A stretch of DNA of 64,000 nucleotides from UBA6168 sp964508135. GTDB taxonomy: Bacteria > Bacteroidota > Bacteroidia > Chitinophagales > Saprospiraceae. A program made the translations under genes and the position numbers. Below the pieces are notes generated by a model. That model was not told where the DNA came from. It ran no database searches and saw only the letters and a program-made list of their open reading frames with translations. Position 1 is the first letter of the stretch; each line of letters starts with the position of its first letter. Below, one piece after another: positions 43,136-51,221 of the stretch. The stretch spans positions 1-64,000 of the forward strand of contig CAZDSU010000001.1 in assembly GCA_964508135.1 (NCBI GenBank), in the 5' to 3' direction.

Positions 43136-43351
43136 AATCACCAGAAACCATCCCAAACTTAATTCTAAGCTGCCAGAGGAAGCCATGTGAAATGCGGTAA
43201 TGCCTTCCGAATGAAGGGCAATCCCAAAGTTTCCCAATAAGGATTTCATTGCAGCCCTGACTCCATCAAAAAATCATCTCACCGCATGACTTTCACCCTA
43301 TGCTTTCATCCCAGAAAATGAGAATTTGCCTACCCAAATGATACCAGAAAA

Positions 43352-44011
43352 ATGAGGCTCAGGTTCTACTTTTTCGCATTGTTGCTGGGGCTTCAACCAA
43401 CGTCCCTCCAAAGCCAAGCTACTTGGCGGTTGGTGTTTATGCCGGGGGTAGGCGTGGCTGTGCCTTCCCCACTAACCATACGCCAAGAGGGCTTTTCCGA
43501 CTTGCGTTTCTGGACGGATTGGAAGACCGAATCCCTCAAATTCCCCATCTACTACTCCTATCGCCTGTCGAGGTACGAAAACGGGCGGGGTTGGGAGGCG
43601 GAGATGAACCACTTGAAATTGTATGCCCACAACCTGCCAAGCGAAGTTGGGGCGTTGTCCATCACGCATGGTTTCAACCAATTGTGGGTAAATCGGGGGT
43701 GGCAAAAACGCCATTTTATCCTGAAAACAGGCGGCGGTATCGTCATCGCCCACCCTGAAAATACGGTGCGGGGCAAGCAGTTGGACCAGCGAAAAGGCAT
43801 AGGCGAAACCGGCTATTATATCGCTGGTCCAACTGCCGATGTGGGGGTGCAGCGGCTTTTTGATTTAGAGAAACACTGGTTCGTGTCTGTAGAAGTAAAA
43901 ATGTCTGCCGCCTATGTCATTGTACCCATTGCTGATGGAAGTGCGAATATGCCACTCCTCGCCTTCCACTTGCAAGTGGGGCCTGGATTTAGGTTGCAGG
44001 CGAAAAGGTGA
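43352..44011 (+). CDS. Secreted hypothetical protein, possible beta-barrel
   Basis: A 219-residue protein with a signal peptide (RLRFYFFALLLGLQPTSLQSQ). The mature part is rich in alternating aromatic/hydrophobic residues (WRLVFMPGVGVAVPSPLTI, YYSYRLSRYENGRGWEAEMNHLKLYAH, HFILKTGGGIVIAHP) as in small outer-membrane barrels. It ends in LLAFHLQVGPGFRLQ. No family recognised. Confidence 0.65.
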   Translation: MRLRFYFFALLLGLQPTSLQSQATWRLVFMPGVGVAVPSPLTIRQEGFSDLRFWTDWKTESLKFPIYYSYRLSRYENGRGWEAEMNHLKLYAHNLPSEVGALSITHGFNQLWVNRGWQKRHFILKTGGGIVIAHPENTVRGKQLDQRKGIGETGYYIAGPTADVGVQRLFDLEKHWFVSVEVKMSAAYVIVPIADGSANMPLLAFHLQVGPGFRLQAKR

Positions 44012-44021
44012 AATCCAACTA

Positions 44022-45044
44022 TCAACACCCCCGCACCGTACCCCCATAAACCATCCCATCCACGACGATCAACTCAACAAAGGATGCCTCCGGCCGCGAA
44101 TAAACTTCATTCCACTGCTCGCCAGTTGAGAGCAGAACTCCAAATGGTTCAGAAAAGGAAAAATGGTAAATATCCTTCCAGCTTTTGCCCCAATCTTGGG
44201 ACATATAGATGCCATCGGATTGCGAGCGCATCAAATTATTCCCTATTTTGACGATATCGGACACATGGTTGTCATGCAAAACGCCATCTTGAATTGGCTT
44301 CCAGGTTTTGCCCATGTCTTCTGAAAGCGCCAGTCCTGCACCCATGTCTATTGCGATGATTTTACCGTCCACGACTGACAATTTAGACACCTTGATTTCC
44401 CGGTTCACCACGTTCCAGGTTTCGCCGTTGTCGCTGGACAAAGCGATGCCCTCATAGGTGCCTGCCACGAAGTTGTTGCCTACTTTCAACAAGCCACTCG
44501 TCTGCGGCTTGTTGGTGATTTGTCGCCAAGCTTCCGTGCCATCCTTCAAGCCGAAGAGGCCACGGTCGGTGCCAATCCAAAGTTCGTTGCCCGTGCGCAG
44601 GATGGACTTCACCCTTTCGTACTGTAAGTTGTGGTTGAGCGATGCCCAGCTTTTCCCCTGATAGGTACTGGCGAAGATGCCCTGCTTGAGTATGCCCGCA
44701 TAGATGACGCCCTCGGCCACATATAGACTGGTGATATGGTTGCTGGGCAAAGAGGTCGTATCAAGCTGCTGCCAGCTCATATTGCCGGGGTCGCTGAGAA
44801 AGACCCCGTAATTGGCGGTAGCAAGCACGAGTTGGCTGCCCATTTTGTCCAATTGCGTAATCATCAGGTTTTCGGGAAGGCCCTCCCCGATGGGCGTCCA
44901 GGAGCGTCCGTGGTCTTCGGAGCGGAACATGGAGACGAGGCTTTCGGGCCTTACGGCTTTCTTATCGGAAGCAGGTTTTGTGTTCATCGGTGCATTGTAG
45001 CAGCCGGCGAACAGGAGGAGGATGGGCACTAATTTGTAAAACAT
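44022..45044 (-). CDS. Lipoprotein with BNR/Ycf48-like propeller
   Basis: A 340-residue lipoprotein from the ATG at 45044 (MFYKLVPILLLFAGCYN, lipobox Cys); an upstream ATG would extend into the repeat region. It contains repeated blade motifs DHGRSWTPIGEGLPENLM, DPGNMSWQQLD, YQGKSWASLNHNL, DNGETWNVVN, DMGKTWKPIQDGV and DWGKSWKDIYHF, each a BNR-type 'sxDgG.tW' turn. Six or so blades form a propeller. Ligand unknown. Confidence 0.8.
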   Translation of the reverse strand: MFYKLVPILLLFAGCYNAPMNTKPASDKKAVRPESLVSMFRSEDHGRSWTPIGEGLPENLMITQLDKMGSQLVLATANYGVFLSDPGNMSWQQLDTTSLPSNHITSLYVAEGVIYAGILKQGIFASTYQGKSWASLNHNLQYERVKSILRTGNELWIGTDRGLFGLKDGTEAWRQITNKPQTSGLLKVGNNFVAGTYEGIALSSDNGETWNVVNREIKVSKLSVVDGKIIAIDMGAGLALSEDMGKTWKPIQDGVLHDNHVSDIVKIGNNLMRSQSDGIYMSQDWGKSWKDIYHFSFSEPFGVLLSTGEQWNEVYSRPEASFVELIVVDGMVYGGTVRGC

Positions 45045-45075
45045 GGTTTGAATTTTAAAGCAATTTAAGTGAGGG

Positions 45076-45174
45076 TTTTCACGCAAAGGCGCTAAGATTT
45101 CACGCAAAGACGCAAAGAAAAATGAAGTCTAGCTTAGCGTCTTTGCGTGAAATCTTAGCGTCTTTGCGTGAAAA
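45076..45174. repeat. Inverted repeat of TTTGCGTGAAAT-type units
   Basis: Arms 45076-45117 and 45133-45174 each contain two copies of the unit TTCACGCAAAGACGC, in opposite orientations, around a 15-nt centre. The 5' side has a GGCGC variant. It lies 31 nt upstream of the lipoprotein ATG, between two minus-strand genes. Confidence 0.85.
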
Positions 45175-45193
45175 AATCTCTCTATGAAAAATC

Positions 45194-45604
45194 TCATTTC
45201 ACCAAAATTTCATTGTGCGGCAGCGCATATTCATCATTCATGGTGAGCAGCACGATGGAATCGCCGGGGCGGCATTTTGCCAACACTTTCTTGATGTCCA
45301 ACTCCTTGTAGGTATTGTCCGAAAAGGACATCAAGGTCTTTGTGTTGCCATCCCGGATGGCGATTTTGAAGTCAATTTTTCCAGTGGGGAAGCTGTTTTC
45401 GGGGGAGAGGCTGGCGGTCTGCACGGTCAGTTCGCCACTTGCCGATTTTTGGAGTTCACAGTGGCCTTGGTCGGTGTACTCGTTCACCACTATTTTGTTG
45501 TTCAAAAAAGCAGCGGAACAATTGGTGAAAGGATGTTGCCCGAAAGCGCTTGAAGAAGCAACGGCGCAAAAGGCCACGAAGAAAAGCATTTTTGCAAAGC
45601 TCAT
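45194..45604 (-). CDS. Small secreted hypothetical protein
   Basis: A 136-residue protein with a signal peptide (LFFVAFCAVASSSAFGQ). The body has KIDFKIAIRDGNTKTLMSFSDNTYKELDIKKVLAKCRPGDSIVLLTMNDEYALPHNEILVK. The spacing of hydrophobic residues and the 'GD' near the end resemble the protein at 37190-37633, so a GldM-C-like domain is possible. Two Cys (NCSAAF, GHCELQ) may form a disulfide. It is divergent from the membrane regulator at 45743 and shares its control region. Confidence 0.65.
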   Translation of the reverse strand: MSFAKMLFFVAFCAVASSSAFGQHPFTNCSAAFLNNKIVVNEYTDQGHCELQKSASGELTVQTASLSPENSFPTGKIDFKIAIRDGNTKTLMSFSDNTYKELDIKKVLAKCRPGDSIVLLTMNDEYALPHNEILVK

Positions 45605-45666
45605 TTTCTGATTAATTTGTTTGTGAAAGAATAGATGACAAACCTATCCCCTATTTGCCCGAAAGG

Positions 45667-45706
45667 CGTAAAACCCCTGTAAAACAGTGTAAATGAAATG
45701 TAAAAC
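45667..45706. promoter_or_regulatory. Four phased GTAAAAC direct repeats
   Basis: CGTAAAAC 45667-45674, TGTAAAAC 45678-45685, TGTAAATG 45688-45695 and TGTAAAAC 45699-45706. Spacing is 11, 10 and 11 bp, so all face the same side of the helix. This is the arrangement of tandem OmpR/PhoB-type half-sites. It lies between the divergent regulator and small secreted gene. A -7 match for the minus gene lies at 45639-45646 (TAGGTTTG on minus). Confidence 0.7.
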
Positions 45707-45742
45707 CCTGTTTACCACCATTTGTATGCTTATTTTTGGGCA

Positions 45743-46642
45743 ATGAAAAATTCTATCCGAAGCATAGTGCTTCCGTTGTTTGTACTGCTGGCAGGATTGC
45801 TGGCAGTGCAGGGCATGGGCTGGATTGGGAAACCCGATGCTGCTGACGACCGCCAGTTCTCTCAAAAGGTCAACCTTGCCTTGCGTCAAGCCGCTGACCG
45901 ACTGTTCGACCTGGCTGGAGACTCGACCAGCACCATCCCGCCCGTGGAGGAATTTTCCAATAGTGAGTACCTGCTGCGGCTGGAAAACAATATCAACTAC
46001 GACAGCCTGCCTATTTTGTTGGAGGCGGCGCTTGGGCAATACGACATCCACGAAAAATACTACGTCAGCGTCAACGACTGCCTGAACAACCTGCTGATGC
46101 TCGGCTATTCGCAAGAAACACTGAAGGAAGGCGAACCACCCTGCGGCGGGCGGGAGCAAAAGATTGGCTGCTACAATTTGTCGGTGGTGTTTCCCGGCAG
46201 GGCAAAAAAGGAAGCCGGGAATGGATGGGTTTGGGCAGGACTTTTGGCGCTTGCTGGATTGACTTTTGCGGCTCCATATTTTAATAAAGTGCTGAAAAAC
46301 AAGCCGGTGCAGGCTGATGAACCCATTGTGGAAGCGACCAGTTCCTCGCTCCTTCACTTCGGAAATTCCAGCTTCGATTTGGCGAACCAATACGTTCAAA
46401 TCGGCGACCTGCGCCAGCCGCTCACTTTCCGGGAAGCCAAGCTGCTCCATTTTTTCGTTCAAAATACCAATCAAGTATTGGAGCGGGACGCCATCCTCGC
46501 CGCAGTCTGGGAGGACGAGGGCATCATCGTGGGCCGCAGCCTGGACGTGTTCGTTTCCCGCCTGCGCAAGATTTTACAGAAAGACCCAACCGTCAAGATT
46601 TCCAATGTACATAGTGTGGGGTATCGGATGGAAGTTCCGTGA
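45743..46642 (+). CDS. Membrane-anchored OmpR-type winged-helix regulator
   Basis: A 299-residue protein from the ATG at 45743 (the TTG at 45722 adds little). N-terminal transmembrane helix (SIVLPLFVLLAGLLAVQGMGW), about 140 periplasmic residues with two Cys pairs (VNDCLNNLL, PPCGG, GCYNLS), a second helix (WVWAGLLALAGLTFAAPYF) and a cytoplasmic OmpR/PhoB wHTH (about 215-297, LTFREAKLLHFFVQNTNQVLERDAILAAVWEDEGIIVGRSLDVFVSRLRKIL). It lacks receiver and kinase: a one-component transmembrane regulator. It is divergent from a secreted protein gene, with phased repeats between them. Confidence 0.85.
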   Translation: MKNSIRSIVLPLFVLLAGLLAVQGMGWIGKPDAADDRQFSQKVNLALRQAADRLFDLAGDSTSTIPPVEEFSNSEYLLRLENNINYDSLPILLEAALGQYDIHEKYYVSVNDCLNNLLMLGYSQETLKEGEPPCGGREQKIGCYNLSVVFPGRAKKEAGNGWVWAGLLALAGLTFAAPYFNKVLKNKPVQADEPIVEATSSSLLHFGNSSFDLANQYVQIGDLRQPLTFREAKLLHFFVQNTNQVLERDAILAAVWEDEGIIVGRSLDVFVSRLRKILQKDPTVKISNVHSVGYRMEVP

Positions 46643-46849
46643 AACTTAATGCAAAAAGCGCAATATGGGCATACCCGATATGAGGTTTCATAGGCATTGC
46701 CCATTCGCTTATATACTTTGCTTGCAATTTGGGAAACAGACCAAGCGGAAATGCTGGTAACTGGCGGGAAGGTGGGTTTGCAACGCTGAATAATTCGGTT
46801 GATGCAAACCGCTAAGGCCAGCATCAACCGAAAATATTGCTTGAAAAAA

Positions 46850-47353
46850 TCAATTCAACCTATATCCTTGCAAACTGGACTGTGTCAATTGTTCAATTCT
46901 AAACGATTCCGTAGTTGCTTCATAACCAACCGACATTTCCGGTGTAGCATTAAAGTTCTCCGTATTGTTGCAGCCAGAGCCGTTGCTCAGGTTGTTGTTA
47001 CAGCCGCCCTCATTATGATTGTTATTGGGTTGAATGACTGGGATTGATTTGTTTATGACAAGTATTTTATCCGTTCCATTCTTATTGATTTCATAGGTAA
47101 ACAAGGCCTGTGGAGTATAGCCATAATCAACTCCTTTTCCATTTTCAAAAAACATGTAGCCTTCCGTTTTTTCACTGGCATCGGGGTATTTTAGGTCATA
47201 AGGCACTCCTGTGACGATATCGTTGTCAAAATCCAAGGCCCAATGCTGGTACAATGGGGCCATTTCAGGAGATTGAAGCAGCGACTCTTCTTTTGAGCAA
47301 CTAAAGAGGAAAAACACGAGGAACAAAGCGGCAATCGAGTATGGATTTTTCAT
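46850..47353 (-). CDS. Hypothetical lipoprotein
   Basis: A 167-residue lipoprotein from the ATG at 47353 (MKNPYSIAALFLVFFLFSCSKEES, lipobox FSCS). The mature part contains LYQHWALDFDNDIVTG and a short Asn/Gly/Cys-rich section (NNNHNEGGCNNNLSNGSGCNN). No family recognised. AT-rich relative to neighbours. It is convergent with the OmpR-type regulator, 207 nt apart. 47354-47676 holds only short CTCACCCGCT-type repeats (about 47534-47570). Confidence 0.65.
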   Translation of the reverse strand: MKNPYSIAALFLVFFLFSCSKEESLLQSPEMAPLYQHWALDFDNDIVTGVPYDLKYPDASEKTEGYMFFENGKGVDYGYTPQALFTYEINKNGTDKILVINKSIPVIQPNNNHNEGGCNNNLSNGSGCNNTENFNATPEMSVGYEATTESFRIEQLTQSSLQGYRLN

Positions 47354-47676
47354 GTTGAAATAAAATTGAGCGAAAATTGAAAGTTGTGATTCATTCAACA
47401 AATATAACTTGATGGGAGGAAAGATTCCAAAATAAATTTCCCCTTTCCTTTGAAAAGAAGTGATTTAATAGTGCATTTAGGCATTTTGCCCTATGTTGCT
47501 TACCCTGAAAAACGCCTCTGCCTTGTAGCTACCTTCGAAGACCGCTCACCCGCTCACCCTCTCGCCCGCTAAAAAAGAAACCATTCTTCGAACATGTGGG
47601 AACCCGGCCCTGTTGATAATGATACCACACACTTCAAGCACCGAGAATCCTAGTTTGTTAACCAAAATCGAGTGCT

Positions 47677-48231
47677 ATGAACTTCATGCAATTTTCAAGG
47701 CTTGCCTTGCCCATCCTTCTTTGTGGCTTCTTCATCCAAGCATCTGCACAAACCGACAAGACCAACCACCCCTTCTCCTGGAAGGAATCAACCGACCCGT
47801 GGTACACGTCGCAGGCATACACTTTCAAGTACGCCGAAGACCTCACTGCCAAGGGGCTAACCACCAAAAAGGGAGCAACCGACCGTGGCCCGGTTTGTAC
47901 CAAAGCCTGCAACGAAACGACCGCTCCTGGTGCCTGCACCGAAACCTTGATGAGGGATAAATTCAAGGCCATTGAGCTGTCCGGCTTCAACTTGCCACGT
48001 GGCTACAGCGGGGTAGAATATGTGACATTTGAGGTGCAAACCAATGGGAATGTGTCCAACTACCAGGTGGTAAAGCAACCTGTCTTGTGCAAGCCCTGCA
48101 TACAGCAAGCAGTCAATTTGGTGGCATCGCTGGACGAATGGTATCCCGCTATTCAAGATGGGATAAGGGTCAAGAGCACGGTGATGGTGCCCGTCTTTTT
48201 CAAAACGGATGTGGTACGGCATCAAAATTAA
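47677..48231 (+). CDS. Secreted protein with TonB C-terminal-like domain
   Basis: A 184-residue protein with signal peptide ALPILLCGFFIQASAQ. About residues 105-180 fit the TonB C-terminal pattern: GVEYVTFEVQTNGNVSNYQVVKQPVLCKPCIQQAVNLVASLDEWYPAIQDGIRVKSTVMVPVFF. There is no N-terminal transmembrane/proline region, so it is not a full energy transducer. It carries four or more Cys, including a CKPC pair. A role in the periplasm is likely; the partner is unknown. Confidence 0.65.
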   Translation: MNFMQFSRLALPILLCGFFIQASAQTDKTNHPFSWKESTDPWYTSQAYTFKYAEDLTAKGLTTKKGATDRGPVCTKACNETTAPGACTETLMRDKFKAIELSGFNLPRGYSGVEYVTFEVQTNGNVSNYQVVKQPVLCKPCIQQAVNLVASLDEWYPAIQDGIRVKSTVMVPVFFKTDVVRHQN

Positions 48232-48377
48232 GCTTGTGGCTCATGTCGGCATAGCATGACAGCCAGGTGGTAGGTGTCTAGATTTCTGAAATCTTTAAGA
48301 TGTGATGTACGACAGCGGGGAGTCGAAGAGGTTGGCGAGGCGGCGAAGGGAAGAACTGGTTTTAACTGGCATTTAGG

Positions 48378-48854
48378 TTATGTTTTTGGAAAGAACAGGC
48401 GGTCGTTGAAGTGGAAAACATGTACGGATTTCGATATGATTTTGTAAAAATCAGGATGAAGTGGATTTACGAGTAGATTATCTTCATCAAAAATAACAGT
48501 GGAAGGAACACGAAGTAAAAGTGATTTGCCCTGCTTAATCCACTCACTACCAATGACTTGTGTTTCAAATTTTGAATCTCTCTCGTAGAGATGTCGGAGT
48601 TTTCTACGTGTTATGCCCAGTTTTGTAAATGGAAGAATTGAAGGTGTAGTGGCTTTCAGTGTCAATATGCTGTACTCGCCTTCGCTTGGGACATCGGAAA
48701 TGTGGACGAGGTTTTCCAAAACTGCCAAAGCCCTACTCGATGTTGTATATAGCATTGGAACGCCTTTCTTATTCCATCGGCCACCAAACGTTCTTGCTCC
48801 TGTGCCAGTAAGGTCATGGATAAAAGTGGTTTTTGAAAGCCTGTGAAGTTCCAT
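48378..48854 (-). CDS. RES-domain toxin (NAD+ phosphorylase family)
   Basis: A 158-residue protein. RES signature in order: GARTFGGRWNKKG (Arg), LAVLENLVHIS (Glu) and a later Ser/Thr-containing segment (LRVPSTVIFDEDNLLVNP). RES toxins of type II systems degrade NAD+. It overlaps the antitoxin stop by 1 nt (48854), so it is translated with it. Length is normal. AT-rich pair. Confidence 0.9.
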   Translation of the reverse strand: MELHRLSKTTFIHDLTGTGARTFGGRWNKKGVPMLYTTSSRALAVLENLVHISDVPSEGEYSILTLKATTPSILPFTKLGITRRKLRHLYERDSKFETQVIGSEWIKQGKSLLLRVPSTVIFDEDNLLVNPLHPDFYKIISKSVHVFHFNDRLFFPKT

Positions 48855-49525
48855 CAGTAGAATATGCCGTGTTCGATTCGACCAAGTTCATCAAGTATCA
48901 TTTCGATTCCCGTGATAGTGTCTATATATTCGATGGGTTTTTTACCTTGGAAGGCACCGATGGGTGTGTTTAGCCAGCGTTTAAATTTTTCTTCGTTTTC
49001 GAAGACTTCGGTACCACGACTAGATAGTTCTGCTAGCTTAATTATATGCTCAGAAGTTCTCTTATCCAGTAAAATATCCGATTCTTTAACTTCTAACTTA
49101 TCCTCAAATTTTGGTAGTTGATTTAGGTCAGTGAAAGGAGTTAACTTATGTTTTTTTGTGACCGGACTTTTTTTGCCATAATTTAGTAAATTAGTCTGAC
49201 CACCTACATTCTTGGGAAAGACAACTCCACCAATTGGTTCCACTCCCATTGATTTTCGTGGGGTGAGTGATTTATAAGTATAAACCCCCTTGCTTGTTTT
49301 GATGTAACGCAAAGATAATGTTTGTCCAAATGGAATGTCAAGCAAAGCTGATAATCGCTCGTCGCTTAATTCGAAAAACTTTGCAACATGAGACAATGCT
49401 CCTACCCCAACGCCCCTCTTTACTAAGTCATTTAATTCTTCCTCATTCCTAGGTAGCACACCTACTACATCTTTGCCTCCTAAAAAAGTGGCTAATCCTT
49501 CATAAAAATTTGGCGAATAACTCAT
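48854..49525 (-). CDS. Xre/MbcA/ParS-type antitoxin of RES
   Basis: A 223-residue protein, longer than the usual ~150. N-terminal Xre-like helical domain (VKRGVGVGALSHVAKFFELSDERLSALLDIPFGQTL). C-terminal toxin-binding DUF2384 domain (IIKLAELSSRGTEVFENEEKFKRWLNTPIGAFQGKKPIEYIDTITGIEMILDELGRIEHGIFY), where the last residues enter the RES active site. Between them is an additional ~80-residue polar stretch (about 68-150) not usual in the family. Antitoxin-first order, fitting RES-Xre systems. Promoter at 49540-49571. Confidence 0.85.
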   Translation of the reverse strand: MSYSPNFYEGLATFLGGKDVVGVLPRNEEELNDLVKRGVGVGALSHVAKFFELSDERLSALLDIPFGQTLSLRYIKTSKGVYTYKSLTPRKSMGVEPIGGVVFPKNVGGQTNLLNYGKKSPVTKKHKLTPFTDLNQLPKFEDKLEVKESDILLDKRTSEHIIKLAELSSRGTEVFENEEKFKRWLNTPIGAFQGKKPIEYIDTITGIEMILDELGRIEHGIFY

Positions 49526-49539
49526 TTGATGTTTTTTTT

Positions 49540-49571
49540 CAAAATTAAGGCTTTCAAGCGATTCTCACAAG
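49540..49571 (-). promoter_or_regulatory. Promoter of the RES-Xre operon
   Basis: On minus, CTTG (49571-49568), 20 nt, then TAATTTTG (49547-49540) fit the Bacteroidota consensus with one mismatch. The transcript would start about 6-10 nt before the ATG, a near-leaderless start. Confidence 0.6.
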
Positions 49572-49603
49572 AAAATGACCTGAAAGTCCTATTTTTATCT
49601 TCC

Positions 49604-50812
49604 TCACATCTCCAAATCCCCATTAACCTCCTCCTCCCAAGGCAGCCCATACTCGCCGAGCTTCGCCAGGAACGGGTCGGGGTTGAACTGCTCCACATTG
49701 AACACGCCCTTGCCCGTCCACTCGCTGGTGAGCATCATCATGGCGCCGAGCATGGCGGGCACGCCCGTGGTGTAGCTCACGCCCTGTGTGCCGGTCTCCT
49801 CGTAGGCGGCCTTGTGGCTGCAGTTGTTCCAGATGTAGTAGGTCTTCGGTTGGCCGTCCTTGATGCCACTGATGCGGCAGCCGATGCTCGTCCAGCCCGT
49901 GTAGTTGGTGCCGAGGTCGCCGGGGTTGGGCAGCACGGCCTTGAGGAATTCCAGCGGCACGATGTCCATGCCTTTGAAATTGATAGGCTCTATGCCCGCC
50001 ATGCCGATGTTCTGAATCACCCGCAGGTGCGTCAAGTATTCCTCGCCGAAGGTCATCCAGAAACGGGCACGTTGGAGGGTGGGGAAGTGCTTCACCAGCG
50101 ACTCCAGCTCCTCGTGGTAGAGCAGGTACGACTGCCTCGGCCCGATGTTCGGGTAGTTGATGGCCTTGCCGATTTCGAACGGCTCGGTCTCCACCCACTG
50201 GCCATCCTGCCAGTAGCGGCCCCGCTGCGTGATTTCCCGGATGTTGATTTCCGGGTTGAAATTGGTGGCAAACGCCTTGCCGTGCGAGCCTGCGTTTGCG
50301 TCCACGATGTCGAGCGTGTGCATCTCGTCGAAGTGGTGCATGGCCGCACGGGCGGTGAAGATGTTCGTGACGCCGGGGTCGAAGCCACAGCCCAGCACGG
50401 CCAGCAGCCCCGCCTCCTTAAAGCGGTCGTGTAGCTTCCATTGCCAGGAGTACTCGAACTTGGCCACGTCCTTCGGTTCGTAGTTGGCGGTGTCGAGGTA
50501 GTTGACGCCCGTTTGCAGGCAAGCCTCCATGATGGTGAGGTCCTGATAGGGCAGCGCCACGTTGATAACCATCGCTGGTTGGAACTGCCGGATGAGGTCG
50601 GCCAATGCGGGCACGTCTTCGGCGTCAATGGCGGCGGTGGTGATATGCTGGTGGCCCGTTGCGGCCTTGGCCGCTTCGGCTATCACGTCGCACTTGGATT
50701 TCGTGCGGCTGGCCAGCAGGATTTCACCGAAAACTTCGGGGTGCTGTGCGCATTTGTAAACCACGACCCGGCCTACGCCGCCTGCACCGATGATTAGGAC
50801 TTTCTTTGACAT
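49604..50812 (-). CDS. Carboxynorspermidine dehydrogenase / saccharopine dehydrogenase family
   Basis: A 402-residue protein. N-terminal Rossmann KVLIIGAGGVGRVVVYKCAQHP binds NADPH. VALPYQDLTIMEACLQTGVNYLDTANY, LAVLGCGFDPGVTNIFTARA and GRYWQDGQWVETEP are typical of the carboxynorspermidine/saccharopine group. It makes carboxy(nor)spermidine from an aspartate-semialdehyde-derived imine and a diamine, the alternative spermidine route common in Bacteroidota. The decarboxylase partner is not in this window. Confidence 0.9.
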   Translation of the reverse strand: MSKKVLIIGAGGVGRVVVYKCAQHPEVFGEILLASRTKSKCDVIAEAAKAATGHQHITTAAIDAEDVPALADLIRQFQPAMVINVALPYQDLTIMEACLQTGVNYLDTANYEPKDVAKFEYSWQWKLHDRFKEAGLLAVLGCGFDPGVTNIFTARAAMHHFDEMHTLDIVDANAGSHGKAFATNFNPEINIREITQRGRYWQDGQWVETEPFEIGKAINYPNIGPRQSYLLYHEELESLVKHFPTLQRARFWMTFGEEYLTHLRVIQNIGMAGIEPINFKGMDIVPLEFLKAVLPNPGDLGTNYTGWTSIGCRISGIKDGQPKTYYIWNNCSHKAAYEETGTQGVSYTTGVPAMLGAMMMLTSEWTGKGVFNVEQFNPDPFLAKLGEYGLPWEEEVNGDLEM

Positions 50813-50818
50813 GTGTCT

Positions 50819-50862
50819 TGAGTTATTGAGTTATTGGGTTATTGAGTTATTGAGTTATTGGG
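50819..50862. repeat. Tandem TTGAGTTATTGGG-type repeat
   Basis: Five or so copies of the 8-mer GTTATTGA/GTTATTGG run next to the ATG of the dehydrogenase gene. A related ATTGAGTTATTGGGATATT is at positions 1-19. Confidence 0.8.
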
Positions 50863-51049
50863 TAGCGGACAACTTGAAACTCCTTACTTGAAACTCAAAA
50901 CCTGTTATCCGGCAAAAGTACCATTTTGATAGAAAAGGGCGGGGCGGGGTCATTTATGAGGTGTTAATTTTTTTCGCAGCTGACAAGGTGGAAAATGGTG
51001 AGGAACACGCCACTGATTTCATGGCTTTGGAACGGGGAAAAAAACAAAA

Positions 51050-51080
51050 GGCTAAAATGTTGATTTCCAACATTTTAGCC
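51050..51080. terminator. 13-bp perfect hairpin, possible terminator
   Basis: GGCTAAAATGTTG, a 5-nt loop and the exact reverse complement. T-rich tract follows on plus (about 51081-51097). No plus gene ends nearby, so direction and role are uncertain. Confidence 0.55.
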
Positions 51081-51097
51081 TTGCTGTTTCTTTTGTG

Positions 51098-51191
51098 TGA
51101 GACCTTGTTTGTAAGTGAGTTTGAGACTTTTCTTCTTTTGTGAATGAGACCTTATTTGATATTGAGACCTTGCCGTTTTTGTGAATGAGAC
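51098..51191. repeat. Five TGAGAC direct repeats
   Basis: TGAGAC starts at 51098, 51122, 51145, 51163 and 51186, mostly inside TTTTGTGAATGAGACCTT-like units spaced 18-24 bp. It lies in the gene-free 50863-51221 stretch between two minus-strand genes. Not a CRISPR: units are too short and unequal. Confidence 0.7.
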
Positions 51192-51221
51192 TTTAGAACA
51201 ACTTTCCTTTAGACTTAAAGA

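Noticed and set aside
45731..45738. TATTTTTG as a -7 element of the OmpR-type regulator
   Set aside because: It would place the transcript start at or after the ATG at 45743.
50961..51143. 60-codon frame in the 51-kb gap
   Set aside because: It runs through the hairpin and TGAGAC repeats, and has no domain or start signal.
51098..51191. TGAGAC array as a CRISPR
   Set aside because: Repeats are only 6-16 nt with unequal spacing and no cas genes.
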